Source: Salegentibacter salegens (lineage in GTDB: Bacteria; Bacteroidota; Bacteroidia; Flavobacteriales; Flavobacteriaceae). From it: a stretch of 64,000 nt of DNA. A program made the translations under genes and the position numbers. A model generated the notes under the pieces. That model did no database searches. It worked only from the letters and a program-made list of their open reading frames with translations, and was not told where the DNA came from. The stretch covers positions 3,596,001 through 3,660,000 of the forward strand of contig NZ_LT670848.1 in the NCBI RefSeq assembly GCF_900142975.1, in the 5' to 3' direction. This document shows, piece after piece, positions 8,987 through 17,936 of this stretch; positions within the stretch are counted from its first letter, which is position 1, and each line of letters starts with the position of its first letter.

Positions 8987-9832
8987 TTACTCCAATTCCT
9001 TTAAAATTAATACGGGAACCCTGGGGTTAAAATCTATTTCCTCCTTAAATCGCTGCGAGAATAGTTTGCTAAAAAAGCCCTGTTTACGTTTATAAAGTGC
9101 CAGGAAGTTACTGTCCCTGCTTTCAATAAATAGATGAATCCCGGTAGTTTCAGTAGTTTGTGTGAGCTTATGAAAACTGAAATCTACATCAGAAAAATAA
9201 GTTTTTAGTGCTTCTTTGTTTTGTTCCTGCTCTTTACTTAGCGTTCTGCCATCGCTATCAATATACAAGATTCTAATGCTGGCGTTTAAATTTTCGGCCA
9301 TATCTATGAGCGCCGCTACCTCTTTATTTTTAAACGGGAATTTATAATTGGTAGGAAAAACTATTTCTCTATTAGAAGCCGGTAATTCCTGCATTTTTTC
9401 CGGAAGAATTAAAAAAGGACAGTCTTCTACCTTTTCGGTCACTTCAGAAATTTCATTTTCAAAGGCCGCGTTTATCGATACATTTTCACCGCGGGAAACC
9501 ATTAAAATCAAGTCTATATTATGCGCATCTATAGTTTCCTGGATGGCCTCAACAAGATCTTTATTACGGGAAATAGTTTCAAATTTATGCTTCTGATTTT
9601 CTTTTCTGAAGTTTAAACCCTGAAGAATTTTCTGCAGTCCATTTTCAGATTCAGCCTTGGCCGATTCCAGTTCTGCGCTATGATTCCTCTTCAATGAAAT
9701 TCTTACAGGAACTTCATAAGCGTTAAGAATATAAAAAGTACAGGGAATATTTTTGTAAAGACTCAAAGCATAAACCAGGGTATTCCAGGCGTGCTTGGTG
9801 AAATTGGTAGGAATAAGAATTTTCTTTTCCAT
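8987..9832 (-). CDS. Universal stress protein (tandem UspA domains)
   Basis: A 281-residue protein with two UspA-like domains. The first begins KKILIPTNFTKHAWNTLVYA and ends near VEDCPFLILPE. The second begins about residue 155 with EIVFPTNYKFPF and ends VPVLILKELE. I chose the ATG at 9832 rather than 9856 because Usp proteins of this type start MEKKILIPTN. The nucleotide-binding glycine motif is not clear in either half, so ATP binding is uncertain. It is a single gene with 246 bases of gene-free spacer between its stop and the split channel gene downstream. Confidence 0.85.
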   Translation of the reverse strand: MEKKILIPTNFTKHAWNTLVYALSLYKNIPCTFYILNAYEVPVRISLKRNHSAELESAKAESENGLQKILQGLNFRKENQKHKFETISRNKDLVEAIQETIDAHNIDLILMVSRGENVSINAAFENEISEVTEKVEDCPFLILPEKMQELPASNREIVFPTNYKFPFKNKEVAALIDMAENLNASIRILYIDSDGRTLSKEQEQNKEALKTYFSDVDFSFHKLTQTTETTGIHLFIESRDSNFLALYKRKQGFFSKLFSQRFKEEIDFNPRVPVLILKELE

Positions 9833-9917
9833 AGAATAAATCGAATTTTTAGGCAATCCCTGTAAATATACTAAAACTTATTTTCCAATATTTTCATTTT
9901 TATGCAGAAAAGCGGCG

Positions 9918-10082
9918 TTGTAAAATGAGATTGAACCAAAAAATACGTCATTCTGAACTCGTTTCAGTATCTAACATGTTTTATCAAGAACCTGGATTCT
10001 GAAATAAATTCAGAATGACGTCATTTTTGGACAAAAGCAGCTATAAGATTTTCATTACCTAAAAAAGTGAATCTCATTACAA
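9918..10082. repeat. MITE-like interspersed repeat, about 165 bp
   Basis: The ends are inverted repeats: TTGTAAAATGAGATTGAAC at the left, and the complement of TTGTAATGAGATTCAC at the right. Inside is a second inverted pair, CGTCATTCTGAA (9946-9957) and TTCAGAATGACG (10009-10020), each arm adjoining a small CTGAA...TTCAG hairpin. There is no coding frame. It ends one base before the stop codon of the dipeptidase gene (10084). The nested symmetric structure suggests a non-autonomous mobile repeat or a REP-type element; it may also fold as a convergent terminator. Confidence 0.55.
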
Positions 10083-10083
10083 T

Positions 10084-11475
10084 TTACTCCTGCTTCATTT
10101 CAGTAAAATATTTATAAAACCACGGAATAGTTTCTATGCCTTTTAAGTAATTCCAGATCCCAAAATGTTCGTTAGGGGAGTGGATGGCATCGGTATCAAA
10201 ACCAAAGCCCATTAAAATGATCTTGCTTTTAAGTTCTTTTTCAAACAAAGTCACAATAGGAATACTACCACCGCTTCGCTGCGGGATTGGGGTTTTTCCA
10301 AAAGAGGCTTCATAAGCTTTACTCGCTGCCTGGTAGCCAATATTATCTATTGGAGTCACATAGGCCTGGCCGCCGTGATGAGGTTTCACTTCAACTTTAA
10401 CCGCATCTGGAGCAATGCTTTCAAAATGTTTTTTAAAGAGTTGGGTTATTTCTTTCCAGTCCTGGTTGGGCACCAATCGCATAGATATTTTAGCAAAGGC
10501 TTTTGCCGGAAGCACCGTTTTAGCACCTTCACCAATATACCCACCCCAGATTCCGTTTACATCTAAAGTTGGGCGAATGGAAGCTCTTTCTAAAGTAGAA
10601 TAACCGGCTTCTCCATGAACATCTTTGATATCAATTTTTTTCTTGTAAACTTCTTCACTATAAGGAGCTTCGGCCATTTTAGCCCGTTCTTCTTTGCTTA
10701 ATTCTTCAACCTTATCGTAAAACCCGGGAATAGTAATATGATTATTTTCATCGGTTAAAGAAGCGATCATTTTACTCAAAATATTGATAGGATTGGCCAC
10801 CGCACCGCCATAAAGCCCTGAATGCAGGTCACGATTTGGCCCGGTAACTTCAACTTCAATATAAGAGAGTCCGCGCAGGCCGGTGGTGATAGATGGCGTG
10901 TCTTTGGCGATCATCCCGGTATCAGAGATAAGAATTACATCGTTTGCCAGCTTTTCTTTGTTGTTTTCTATAAACCATCCTAAATGTTCACTTCCTACTT
11001 CTTCCTCACCTTCAATCATAAATTTCACATTGCAGGGCAGCTCGTCGTTTTTGGTCATGTACTCCAGCGCTTTTACGTGCATAAACATTTGCCCTTTATC
11101 ATCGCAAGCCCCGCGAGCAAAAATTGCACCATCTGGATGAATTTCGGTTTCCTTGATCACGGGTTCAAAAGGAGGGGAGTTCCAAAGGTCTAAAGGATCT
11201 GGCGGTTGCACATCGTAATGCCCGTAAACCAAAACCGTGGGCAGGTTTTTATCTATAATGCGTTCTCCATAAACCACAGGGTGACCCGGAGTTTCACAAA
11301 TCTCGGCAGAATCACAGCCTGCATCCAATAAATTTTTCTTTAGCGCTTCAGCGGTTTGCAACATGGAATTTTTGTAGTTGGAATCGGCGCTTATAGATGG
11401 AATTTTCAGTAAATCAATGAGTTCGTTGAGGAATCGCTCTTTATTTTCTTCCACGTAAGATTTGATGTCTTTCAT
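10084..11475 (-). CDS. M20-family dipeptidase (metallopeptidase)
   Basis: A 463-residue di-zinc peptidase of the M20 family, close to the cytosolic non-specific dipeptidases. Metal and catalytic motifs are visible: VYGHYDVQPP (metal His and catalytic Asp), GACDDKGQ (bridging Asp), MIEGEEEVGS (catalytic Glu and metal Glu), and a late His in DAIHSPNEH. I chose the ATG at 11475 (MKDIKSYVEEN); the longer frame to 11541 would add an odd hydrophobic leader that overlaps the promoter of the divergent tRNA gene. It probably trims dipeptides in the cytoplasm. Single gene, intact. Confidence 0.9.
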   Translation of the reverse strand: MKDIKSYVEENKERFLNELIDLLKIPSISADSNYKNSMLQTAEALKKNLLDAGCDSAEICETPGHPVVYGERIIDKNLPTVLVYGHYDVQPPDPLDLWNSPPFEPVIKETEIHPDGAIFARGACDDKGQMFMHVKALEYMTKNDELPCNVKFMIEGEEEVGSEHLGWFIENNKEKLANDVILISDTGMIAKDTPSITTGLRGLSYIEVEVTGPNRDLHSGLYGGAVANPINILSKMIASLTDENNHITIPGFYDKVEELSKEERAKMAEAPYSEEVYKKKIDIKDVHGEAGYSTLERASIRPTLDVNGIWGGYIGEGAKTVLPAKAFAKISMRLVPNQDWKEITQLFKKHFESIAPDAVKVEVKPHHGGQAYVTPIDNIGYQAASKAYEASFGKTPIPQRSGGSIPIVTLFEKELKSKIILMGFGFDTDAIHSPNEHFGIWNYLKGIETIPWFYKYFTEMKQE

Positions 11476-11524
11476 TCTTTGAAATTTTGATTGAGATAAA
11501 GGTAAAAAAAATATTTCCAGACTA

Positions 11525-11554
11525 TTTGTGAATTGAAACATTTATGTATATTTG
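11525..11554 (+). promoter_or_regulatory. Bacteroidota-type promoter of tRNA-Leu
   Basis: TTTG at 11525-11528 and TATATTTG at 11547-11554, 18 bases apart, match the Bacteroidota -33 TTTG / -7 TAnnTTTG consensus. Transcription would start around 11560, about 27 bases before the tRNA. Confidence 0.6.
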
Positions 11555-11586
11555 CATCCGCTTACAACAAGCAAACATATTGAAAT

Positions 11587-11668
11587 GCGGGCGTGGTGGA
11601 ATTGGTAGACACGCTAGACTTAGGATCTAGTGCCTTACGGTGTGAGAGTTCGAGTCTCTCCGCCCGCA
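11587..11668 (+). tRNA. tRNA-Leu (anticodon UAG)
   Basis: An 82-nt tRNA. The acceptor stem GCGGGCG pairs with CGCCCGC, with discriminator A at 11668 and no encoded CCA. The anticodon stem CTAGA/TCTAG carries loop CTTAGGA, giving anticodon TAG (11621-11623), which reads CUN leucine codons. The long variable arm (TGCCTTACGGTGTG region) and the T-arm GAGAGTTCGAGTCTCTC are typical of a class II leucine tRNA. The 3' part is duplicated at 17937, marking it as an integration site. Confidence 0.95.
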
Positions 11669-11704
11669 CAAAGGGATAAGCCGACTTGAAAGAGTCGGCT
11701 TTTT
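11618..11704. repeat. Attachment-site repeat, copy 1 (att at tRNA-Leu)
   Basis: An 87-bp direct repeat, identical to 17937-18023. It runs from the last base of the 5' anticodon stem, through the tRNA 3' half and its terminator, to the T run. Crossover in or near the anticodon loop is the classic pattern for tyrosine-recombinase integration into a tRNA gene. Confidence 0.85.
11678..11701 (+). terminator. Rho-independent terminator of tRNA-Leu
   Basis: Stem AAGCCGACT (11678-11686) with AGTCGGCTT (11693-11701), a 6-base loop, then a T run. It is duplicated with the att repeat at 17997-18020. Confidence 0.85.
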
Positions 11705-11710
11705 TGTTTG

Positions 11711-11730
11711 GGTAACACAGAGGTAACACA
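11711..11730. repeat. Paired arm-type repeat next to att copy 1
   Basis: GGTAACACA occurs twice (11711-11719 and 11722-11730), 11 bases apart, just past the att repeat. A similar pair, GGTACAACAT, lies at the same place past att copy 2. Position and spacing suggest integrase arm-binding sites; this is inference. Confidence 0.45.
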
Positions 11731-12365
11731 TTTTAGGTGTTTTTCTTTATTTTTATTCAGGATTCACAGGCTGCCGTCTTAGCCTACTTTATTTACTATG
11801 TTGTGAATTGCTTTCAGAATTGTATTATTTCGGGTTTTTTACTGAAAATTCTTCTGCTAACCTAAGTAGATCCTGTGGATTGAAAGTTATCACCTTTATT
11901 ATTTATGGAAAGCGCACGACTGACCTTATAATAATTAAAATCTACGTTTAATGGGTAGGCAAGGTCAGGAGCCCGATTCTATATTTCAGTAATCTTATCA
12001 TATATAAATGAATGATTTTAGATTGAAAACCCCTATTTGAAATCTTGGACTACATCACTTTCCAAGATTTCATATCAATCACTTTAAAACTGCACAATTA
12101 AATTCTACATTTTTCACAGCTCAGCTTTTAAAAAGTCATTATATAAAATGTGCTCCCATATCTACCATAACTTTCGCCGGATCCTAAAATTAAGTTTTAT
12201 CTTTTTGACTTATAATTTAGCAACCACTGCATTTGTAAGCTATTGTTAGATAGCGCGGCTAATAGAATTCAACTATGAAAAGAATTATAACCTCAAGAAT
12301 ATTTTAGATAACCGAAAATATAGATTCCATTCGATGGTTATTTAATTGTATATAAACTGTTGTAG
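11731..12365. other. Gene-free stretch inside the integrated segment
   Basis: 635 bases of AT-rich DNA with stops in all frames. I see no coding frame, RNA or clear repeat. It is probably decayed element DNA plus the upstream region of the DUF2652-like pseudogene. Confidence 0.5.
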
Positions 12366-13475
12366 ATGAAAAAAAATTATTGGGCAACTAAAAAAGATAA
12401 GGCATTTTATTTTATCCCTGATATCAGTGGTTTTTCACAATTTGTGGAAAATACGGCCATTGAACATAGCATTCATATAATATCTGAGTTGCTTGATATT
12501 CTATTGGATAATAACGTTTTAAATATGGAACTGGCAGAAATAGAAGGAGACGCCCTTTTCATGTACATCGATAAGGATATATCCTTTGTTCAAATTGAAA
12601 ATCAGGTTTCTTCTATGTTGAATGCTTTTCAGGAACATCTCAAAAAATATGAACATCAAAGAATTTGCAACTGCGGTGCTTGTGCCACCGCAATTAATCT
12701 CAAGATCAAATTTTTGGTGCATAAAGGAAGATTAGATTTTATTCGGGTAAAAAATATAAAAAAACCTTACGGGCAGGACGTTAATCGAATCCATCGCCTG
12801 CTAAAAAATGATGTTCCCCTAGATGAGTATTTATTGCTTTCTAACCCTACTCTGGAGTATTTGGAAATAGATGCTGAAGGTGCAGAATTCATCAAAATAG
12901 AGAGTAAATACGATATTCATATTCTTCCCTATTATTATAAGGCATTAACCACTTATAAAACAACTACAGAGCGAGCAGAATCCAAGGATATAATTCAAAT
13001 AAAAGAAAAAGCTGATTTTACAATAGAACAAGATATTAAGCTTCCTGTAGAAAGAGTATTTGAGCTTATCAGTAATTTTAAATACAGAAAACTTTGGGAT
13101 ACCTCACTTACAGAAATTGAATATGATGAAGGCCGGGTAAATAGGCCTGGAGCGAATCACACTTGTATTATTGGAAGCCGTAAAATGCAATTTAAAACCA
13201 TTTAAATAGATAGTAAGGCAGACCTTTCTTATGGAGAAAGCACCTCCAATTTACCGATGACCAGTAATTATAGATTTTATATTCTTTTAGATAAATTAGA
13301 CTCCACCACGACAAGAGTGAAAATTCTTAATTATTTGAAGTTGAACTGGATTGGGAAATTCAGGAAAAAATCTATTTATAAGAGACTTGAAACAAAGTGG
13401 GATATAAAGATGAAAAAGCTGGAAGAAGTGGGTTTGAATCAAAATAAGGTGTTAGATAGTAACTTCCAATTTTAA
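12366..13475 (+). pseudogene. DUF2652 plus SRPBCC protein gene with an in-frame stop
   Basis: The first 279 codons end at TAA (13203-13205), but the same frame continues without another stop to 13475, giving 369 codons. The N-terminal 190 residues (FIPDISGFSQFVENT, EIEGDALFMY) resemble DUF2652, a cyclase-like fold. From about residue 217 an SRPBCC lipid- or ligand-binding domain starts (FTIEQDIKLPVERVFELISN), and it continues past the stop (YRFYILLDKLDSTTTRVKILNYLKL). A single substitution therefore breaks the gene inside the SRPBCC domain. The truncated N-terminal part may still be made. Function is unknown. Confidence 0.7.
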
Positions 13476-13605
13476 ATTAAAAAAGAGAAAGGTTAGAAGT
13501 TCAAATCCCAATTTCCTTATAAAATGAACACGTAATCGGCATTTTTAAGTGTATATTTTAATAGATACCTTTCGTTTTTATTAACTTAGAATAAATCCTG
13601 AAATT

Positions 13606-14224
13606 ATGAGTGATAATATTTCTGTTGAAACGATTTTGGAGAATCATGAAGCTTCTGGAAAATATTTTGATGTTAACGGGCTTAAATGTTTTGCCCTAGA
13701 CAAGGGGAGTGGAGAAGCCGTACTTTGTCTCCACGGCGTGCCCACTTCCTCATTTTTATACCGAAAGATCGTTCCCGCCTTAGCTGATAAAGGTTATAGG
13801 GGAGTGGCTATTGATCTTCCTGGTTTGGGATTTTCTGAGCGGCCTGAAGATTTTGATTACTCTTTTTCTTCTTTAACTAAGCTTTTGTGCTGAAGCAGCC
13901 AAAAGCTTAGGCTTAGATAAATATCATCTGCTCATTCATGATATTGGTGGACCCATTGGATTTGCTCTGGCTGCGGAAAACCAAGAGAAGATTTTATCAA
14001 TTACTATTCTTAATACCTGGGTAGATGTGGTGAATTTTAAAAAGCCCTGGCCTATGCGACCCTTTGAAAAACCTGGATTAGGGGAGATAGAGTTAGTAAG
14101 TATGCAGCACGCCACCTGGCTGCAAAAAACGAAGATTAAAAAATTTAAAATTTCATTTAATTCTAAGAGATGCCCGGAAGGGATATACTGCCCAGGGAAT
14201 GGGTGTGTTTTCGTAAAATGCTAG
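13606..14224 (+). pseudogene. Alpha/beta-hydrolase (haloalkane dehalogenase/epoxide hydrolase-like), frameshifted and truncated
   Basis: The first 95 codons encode the start of an alpha/beta-hydrolase: oxyanion motif LHGVPTSSFLYRK, then GYRGVAIDLPGLGFSERP. One extra T in the run at 13883-13886 shifts the frame. The fold then continues in the next frame as EAAKSLGLDKYHLL and IHDIGGPIGFALA, with the nucleophile Asp in HDIGG, until about 14113. After that the sequence no longer resembles the family and stops at 14222-14224; the cap domain and catalytic His are gone. Clearly dead, and in keeping with decay across the whole att-flanked segment. Confidence 0.75.
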
Positions 14225-14300
14225 TCGGTAATTTTGTATAAACACATTAATGGGAATATCCAATGATTCCTTAAATTGTTGTACGGATAGAAAATAAAAA

Positions 14301-14322
14301 GGCCTCCGATCTCTCGGAAGCC
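14301..14322 (-). terminator. Rho-independent terminator for the DUF6503-like gene
   Basis: Read on the minus strand: GGCTTCCGA, a short loop, TCGGAGGCC, then TTTTTATTTTC. It sits about 75 bases past the minus-strand stop at 14397. Confidence 0.75.
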
Positions 14323-14396
14323 CCCCTTATTCATTGGTTGGGATGACATAAAAGTTTGATTAAATTATGACTCAAAACCATTTCAATCCAAACTTA

Positions 14397-15208
14397 TTAT
14401 TTTGTGAAATCTTTCTTTGTCAGATCGTTTTCGAATTTAATATCAGACCAGGTTACCGCGGTCCAGGGTTTATCTGTTACATCTGCGTTCCAGGTAGATT
14501 TTTTATATTTTCGTTTTGTGGGTAATAGAAGCCCGTCAATGTTTTCATACTCAAGCTTCATCAAATAAGGGGTGTCTATCACATCAAAATCGACTACAGT
14601 AAAAAGGAACTGACTACCATTGCAGTATTTTTATTGATGTACAACTGATAAATATCTGTAGCTTCTTTTTTAGTTGAATTAAAAGTAACTTTTACAATAT
14701 CATACTTTTTATTTGCTATAGTTTTTTCTCCCAGATACTCATAATTTAGTCCTTCATCTAGTAATTTAGGCATCATAGTAAACCAATAAAAATTTGTTGG
14801 CCTATTAAAGGCTACTCGCTTTAAATAATCTTCATTTGTTATGACTTCTCCCTTGTGTTTTAACCAAAACTCTTTACCATTGAAGCCTTGTTCAATCAAG
14901 CCTTCAAGTTGAGGTAATGTTCTTTCGTGCTGATTATAACCGCCATAAGATAATTCTCCGTCAAATAAATATTTTTCAGTAGAAACATCAGTTTTACCAT
15001 CTGGGGTTTGATAAGTATAGGTGTATACGACATCCTCTTTATTACGGAGTTTATCATAATCACCTACTTTTTGTGTCATTTCGTATACTAGTTGATGTCC
15101 TTTGTTTTCAAATTTTTGAAGCTGATTTTTTTGAGGCTTATTTGTTTCGCTATTGCCGCAAGACAATAGTGATAAACTTAAAATTAGAGCAAATAGGTGA
15201 ACTTTCAT
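14397..15208 (-). pseudogene. DUF6503-like lipoprotein gene with a one-base frameshift
   Basis: The N-terminal part (15208-14594, 204 residues) starts with a lipoprotein signal (MKVHLFALILSLSLLSCGNS). It then reads as a beta-rich domain (KYLFDGELSYGGYN, NRPTNFYWFTMMPKLLDEGL). It ends out of frame at SSFLL. In another frame the sequence continues naturally as QFLFTVVDFDVIDTPYLMK to KFENDLTKKDFTK (stop at 14397). Loss of one base near 14612-14614 (probably GAT to GT) accounts for the shift. The family name is from memory. The full product would be about 270 residues and exported to a membrane. Confidence 0.7.
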
Positions 15209-15246
15209 ATTGGTTTAGTTGTTAAATGAGTCTTAGTTAAATAACT

Positions 15247-15275
15247 AATTCCTGCCCATTATTTGGGCAAGAATT
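15247..15275 (-). terminator. Hairpin after a gene remnant
   Basis: Arms 15247-15258 and 15264-15275 (AATTCCTGCCCA against TGGGCAAGAATT) form a 12-bp stem with one wobble pair. It lies just past the minus-strand stop at 15289. There is no long T run, so termination is possible rather than certain. Confidence 0.4.
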
Positions 15276-15288
15276 AGTAGGTGTTTAA

Positions 15289-15352
15289 TTATTTTTTCCA
15301 GGCATAATTTTCAAAACCTTTATCTAAATGCAAAAAACGGTCATAGTATACC
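15289..15352 (-). pseudogene. 3' end remnant of an unknown gene, left side of IS21 element 2
   Basis: On the minus strand this reads YYDRFLHLDKGFENYAWKK then stop. If the IS and one copy of its 5-bp duplication are removed, the frame joins smoothly to 17883-17923 to give about 34 codons ending in that sequence. The rest of the gene is missing. Family not recognised. Confidence 0.45.
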
Positions 15353-15481
15353 ACCCTGGCCGGATTAAAGTGAACCACCTTGGCCGGGTCAAACTGAACC
15401 ACTTTAGCCGAGATAAAGTGAACCACTAAGAAATCGATTCTATTTGTAATGAGTCAAATGTCTTTTTTTGTAAAAAAGACC

Positions 15482-17026
15482 ATGGCCAACAAACAGATAG
15501 ATATGCGAAAAGTAAAACAGATTTTTAGGTTGTACAGCCAGGGCGTCAGTAAACGCCAGATAAGTTCAAGGTTGGGTTTATCACGCAACACCATTACTAA
15601 ATACATCGCTTTTTTTCAGCGTTACCATTTTACAAGCTACGAGGTCTCTGCCATGACCCTAGAAGAGTTACACAAGCTTTTTAAGTCAGATCAAAAGCCA
15701 AAGAGCGCTCAATTGTTGACCCTGGAGAAGTACTTTCCCTATTTTGATAAGGAATTGCGTAAAACGGGGGTAACCAGGCAACTGCTTTGGCAGGAGTATT
15801 ATGCGAAACATCCTGATGGCTTTAAGTTATCCCAGTTCAAATACTGGTACCATCAGTGGACTAAGGAAGTATCACCGGTGATGCACCTTACCCATAAGGC
15901 TGGCGATAAGCTGTTCATCGATTACACCGGCAAGAAACTTAGCATTGTGGATCGTCACACAGGAGAACTGCAGGATCTGGAAGTTTTTGTGTGCGTTTTG
16001 GGCAGTAGCCAATACACGTATGTGGAAGCCTCACCAAGCCAAAAGAAGGAGGATTTTATACGTAGCGTCGAGAATGCGCTTTGGTTTTATGGTGGGGTGC
16101 CCAATGCCCTGGTACCCGATAACCTGAAATCCGCAGTAACCAAAGGGAGTCGTTATGAACCCAAGGTCAACGAGACCTTCTCTGATTTTGCAGAATATTA
16201 TGAAACCGCAGTACTGCCCACAAGAACATATAAACCCAGGGATAAGGCCATTGTAGAAAACGCTGTACGGATTATATATACCAGGGTATTTGCACCGCTA
16301 CGCCACCAGACCTTCCATAGCTTACCAGAAATCAATAAGGCAATACTTGAACTTCTAAAAACACATAATAAAATGTCCTTCCGGGGAAGAGAGTACTCCC
16401 GCCGTTCTTTGTTCGAAGAAGTAGAAAAACAGGAATTAAAACCCCTGCCTTTAAAACGGTATGAGATAAAAGCCTACGCCAATGGGACCATTCACAAGAA
16501 CAGCCACATCTATTTTAGCAAAGACAAGCATTACTATAGCGTACCTTATCAGCACATAGGCAAACGCATCAAGATCATCTACTCCGATAGCCTGGTGGAG
16601 ATATTCTATAAATTTGAACGCCTGGCCGCACATCCAAGAGAGAAAAGGAAATACGCCTATACTACAGTTAAGGAACATATGCCATCACACCATAGGTTTG
16701 TAAGTGAATGGAGCTCTGAAAAATTCATCGCCTGGGCAGCTCATATTGGAGTACACTGCAAAGGGTATATCACTGAAATACTGGACAAAAAACAACATCC
16801 CGAACAATCCTATAAATCCTGTCTGGGCATACTACACCTGGCAAAAAAAGTAGGGAACCTGCGCCTGGATAATGCTTGTAAGAGGGCTTCTGATTACGGG
16901 GCATACAATTACAATATTATTGATCGCATCCTTAAAAAAGGCTGGGATAATCTTGAAGAAAACCTCGAAGAGGAAATAGTCTTGCCCGATCACAAGAACA
17001 TCCGGGGAGGCCATTATTACAAATAG
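15482..17026 (+). CDS. istA: IS21-family transposase IstA (element 2)
   Basis: A 514-residue DDE transposase from the ATG at 15482 (MANKQIDMRKVKQ), which aligns with the start of the other IstA in this window; a further ATG at 15449 would add 11 residues. Numbered from 15449, the catalytic acids are Asp158 (FIDYTGK), Asp224 (VPDNLKSAV) and Glu270 (AIVENAV). A helix-turn-helix with GLSRNTITKY precedes the core. Intact. Confidence 0.95.
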   Translation: MANKQIDMRKVKQIFRLYSQGVSKRQISSRLGLSRNTITKYIAFFQRYHFTSYEVSAMTLEELHKLFKSDQKPKSAQLLTLEKYFPYFDKELRKTGVTRQLLWQEYYAKHPDGFKLSQFKYWYHQWTKEVSPVMHLTHKAGDKLFIDYTGKKLSIVDRHTGELQDLEVFVCVLGSSQYTYVEASPSQKKEDFIRSVENALWFYGGVPNALVPDNLKSAVTKGSRYEPKVNETFSDFAEYYETAVLPTRTYKPRDKAIVENAVRIIYTRVFAPLRHQTFHSLPEINKAILELLKTHNKMSFRGREYSRRSLFEEVEKQELKPLPLKRYEIKAYANGTIHKNSHIYFSKDKHYYSVPYQHIGKRIKIIYSDSLVEIFYKFERLAAHPREKRKYAYTTVKEHMPSHHRFVSEWSSEKFIAWAAHIGVHCKGYITEILDKKQHPEQSYKSCLGILHLAKKVGNLRLDNACKRASDYGAYNYNIIDRILKKGWDNLEENLEEEIVLPDHKNIRGGHYYK

Positions 17027-17044
17027 AAAGGAACCATTAAAACC

Positions 17045-17779
17045 ATGTATATGAATACGCAAACCTTAGAACAGATGAAACAATTAAGGCTCCACGGAAT
17101 GATCAGGGCCTTCAACTCCAGCTTATCCCCGCAGAGCGTGGATTACACTAATGATGAGCTTGTAGCTTACCTTATCCAGTCCGAATGGGACGATCGCAAG
17201 AACCGAAAGGTAGAACGCCTAACTAAAACAGCCAGGTTCAGGTATAGCGCCATTATGGAGAATATCGATTATAACCACGAACGAAATATCGATAGAAATC
17301 AAATACAACGTTTTGCCACGTGCGACTTTGTAACACAAAAGGATAATATTTTAATCACGGGAAGCACCGGGGCAGGAAAAAGTTATATGGCATCCGCCAT
17401 AGGTCATCAGGCCTGTTCATTAGGCTTCAAAACGATGTACTTCAACACTTCTAAGCTCTTTACCATGCTTAAAACATCCAAGGCTGATGGCTCTTATTTA
17501 AAGCAGGTAAACAAGATAGAAAAACAGGATCTGCTCATACTTGATGACTTTGGACTTAAAGGTCTGGATAATATTAACAGGCACTCCCTGATGGAAATAA
17601 TTGAAGATAGGCACGGAAAAAAATCTACCATAATAGCCTCCCAGTTACCTGTAGAGGCCTGGCATGAGATTATTGGAGAACAGACCATTGCAGATGCCAT
17701 ACTGGATCGCCTAGTTCATACGGCTCACAGAATAGATATCAAAGGGGAATCAATGAGGAAAAAACTTAAAAATAAATAG
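17045..17779 (+). CDS. istB: IS21-family helper ATPase IstB (element 2)
   Basis: A 244-residue AAA+ ATPase. Walker A is GSTGAGKS and Walker B the LLILDDFG strand, with the family's SEWDDRKNRKVERL segment near the N-terminus. The start is 18 bases after istA; an alternative ATG lies 6 bases in. Intact partner of the IstA above. Confidence 0.95.
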   Translation: MYMNTQTLEQMKQLRLHGMIRAFNSSLSPQSVDYTNDELVAYLIQSEWDDRKNRKVERLTKTARFRYSAIMENIDYNHERNIDRNQIQRFATCDFVTQKDNILITGSTGAGKSYMASAIGHQACSLGFKTMYFNTSKLFTMLKTSKADGSYLKQVNKIEKQDLLILDDFGLKGLDNINRHSLMEIIEDRHGKKSTIIASQLPVEAWHEIIGEQTIADAILDRLVHTAHRIDIKGESMRKKLKNK

Positions 17780-17882
17780 TAAATTTAACCACAGTAGAAT
17801 CGATTTTGAGCACTTAGTTTGCTATGCTCACTTTCATCCGGCGCACGTGGTTCACTTTGACCGGCTCATCCAGTTAAATACC

Positions 17883-17923
17883 AGTAAATCAGTATTTTGT
17901 ATTCTTTTGATTTCCTTTGGTTT
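17883..17923 (-). pseudogene. Upstream side of the gene remnant split by IS21 element 2
   Basis: On the minus strand this reads KPKEIKRIQNTDL and joins in frame with 15289-15352 once the IS is removed. A stop lies just upstream (17924-17926), next to the att repeat, so the rest was lost when the integrated segment formed or decayed. Confidence 0.4.
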
Positions 17924-17936
17924 CTATTCAAATCGA

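Larger units (their letters stand above)
15353..17877 (+). mobile_element. IS21-family insertion sequence, element 2
   Basis: About 2525 bp with istA and istB on the plus strand, flanked by the 5-bp target duplication ATACC (15348-15352 and 17878-17882). The left end holds tandem boxes of the type GGCCGGATTAAAGTGAACCAC (three copies between 15353 and 15430). The right end holds inverted versions (GTGGTTCACTTTGACCGG). It inserted into an already truncated gene remnant. It is a different IS21 subgroup from element 1: the terminal boxes differ and the proteins are only moderately alike. Confidence 0.85.

Noticed and set aside
10375..11193. Plus-strand frames across the dipeptidase gene
   Set aside because: Antisense shadows of a gene with clear M20 motifs.
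15353..15430. Short tandem repeats before istA as a CRISPR or iteron array
   Set aside because: Three copies adjoining the IS border with inverted versions at the other end, as expected for IS21 terminal boxes.
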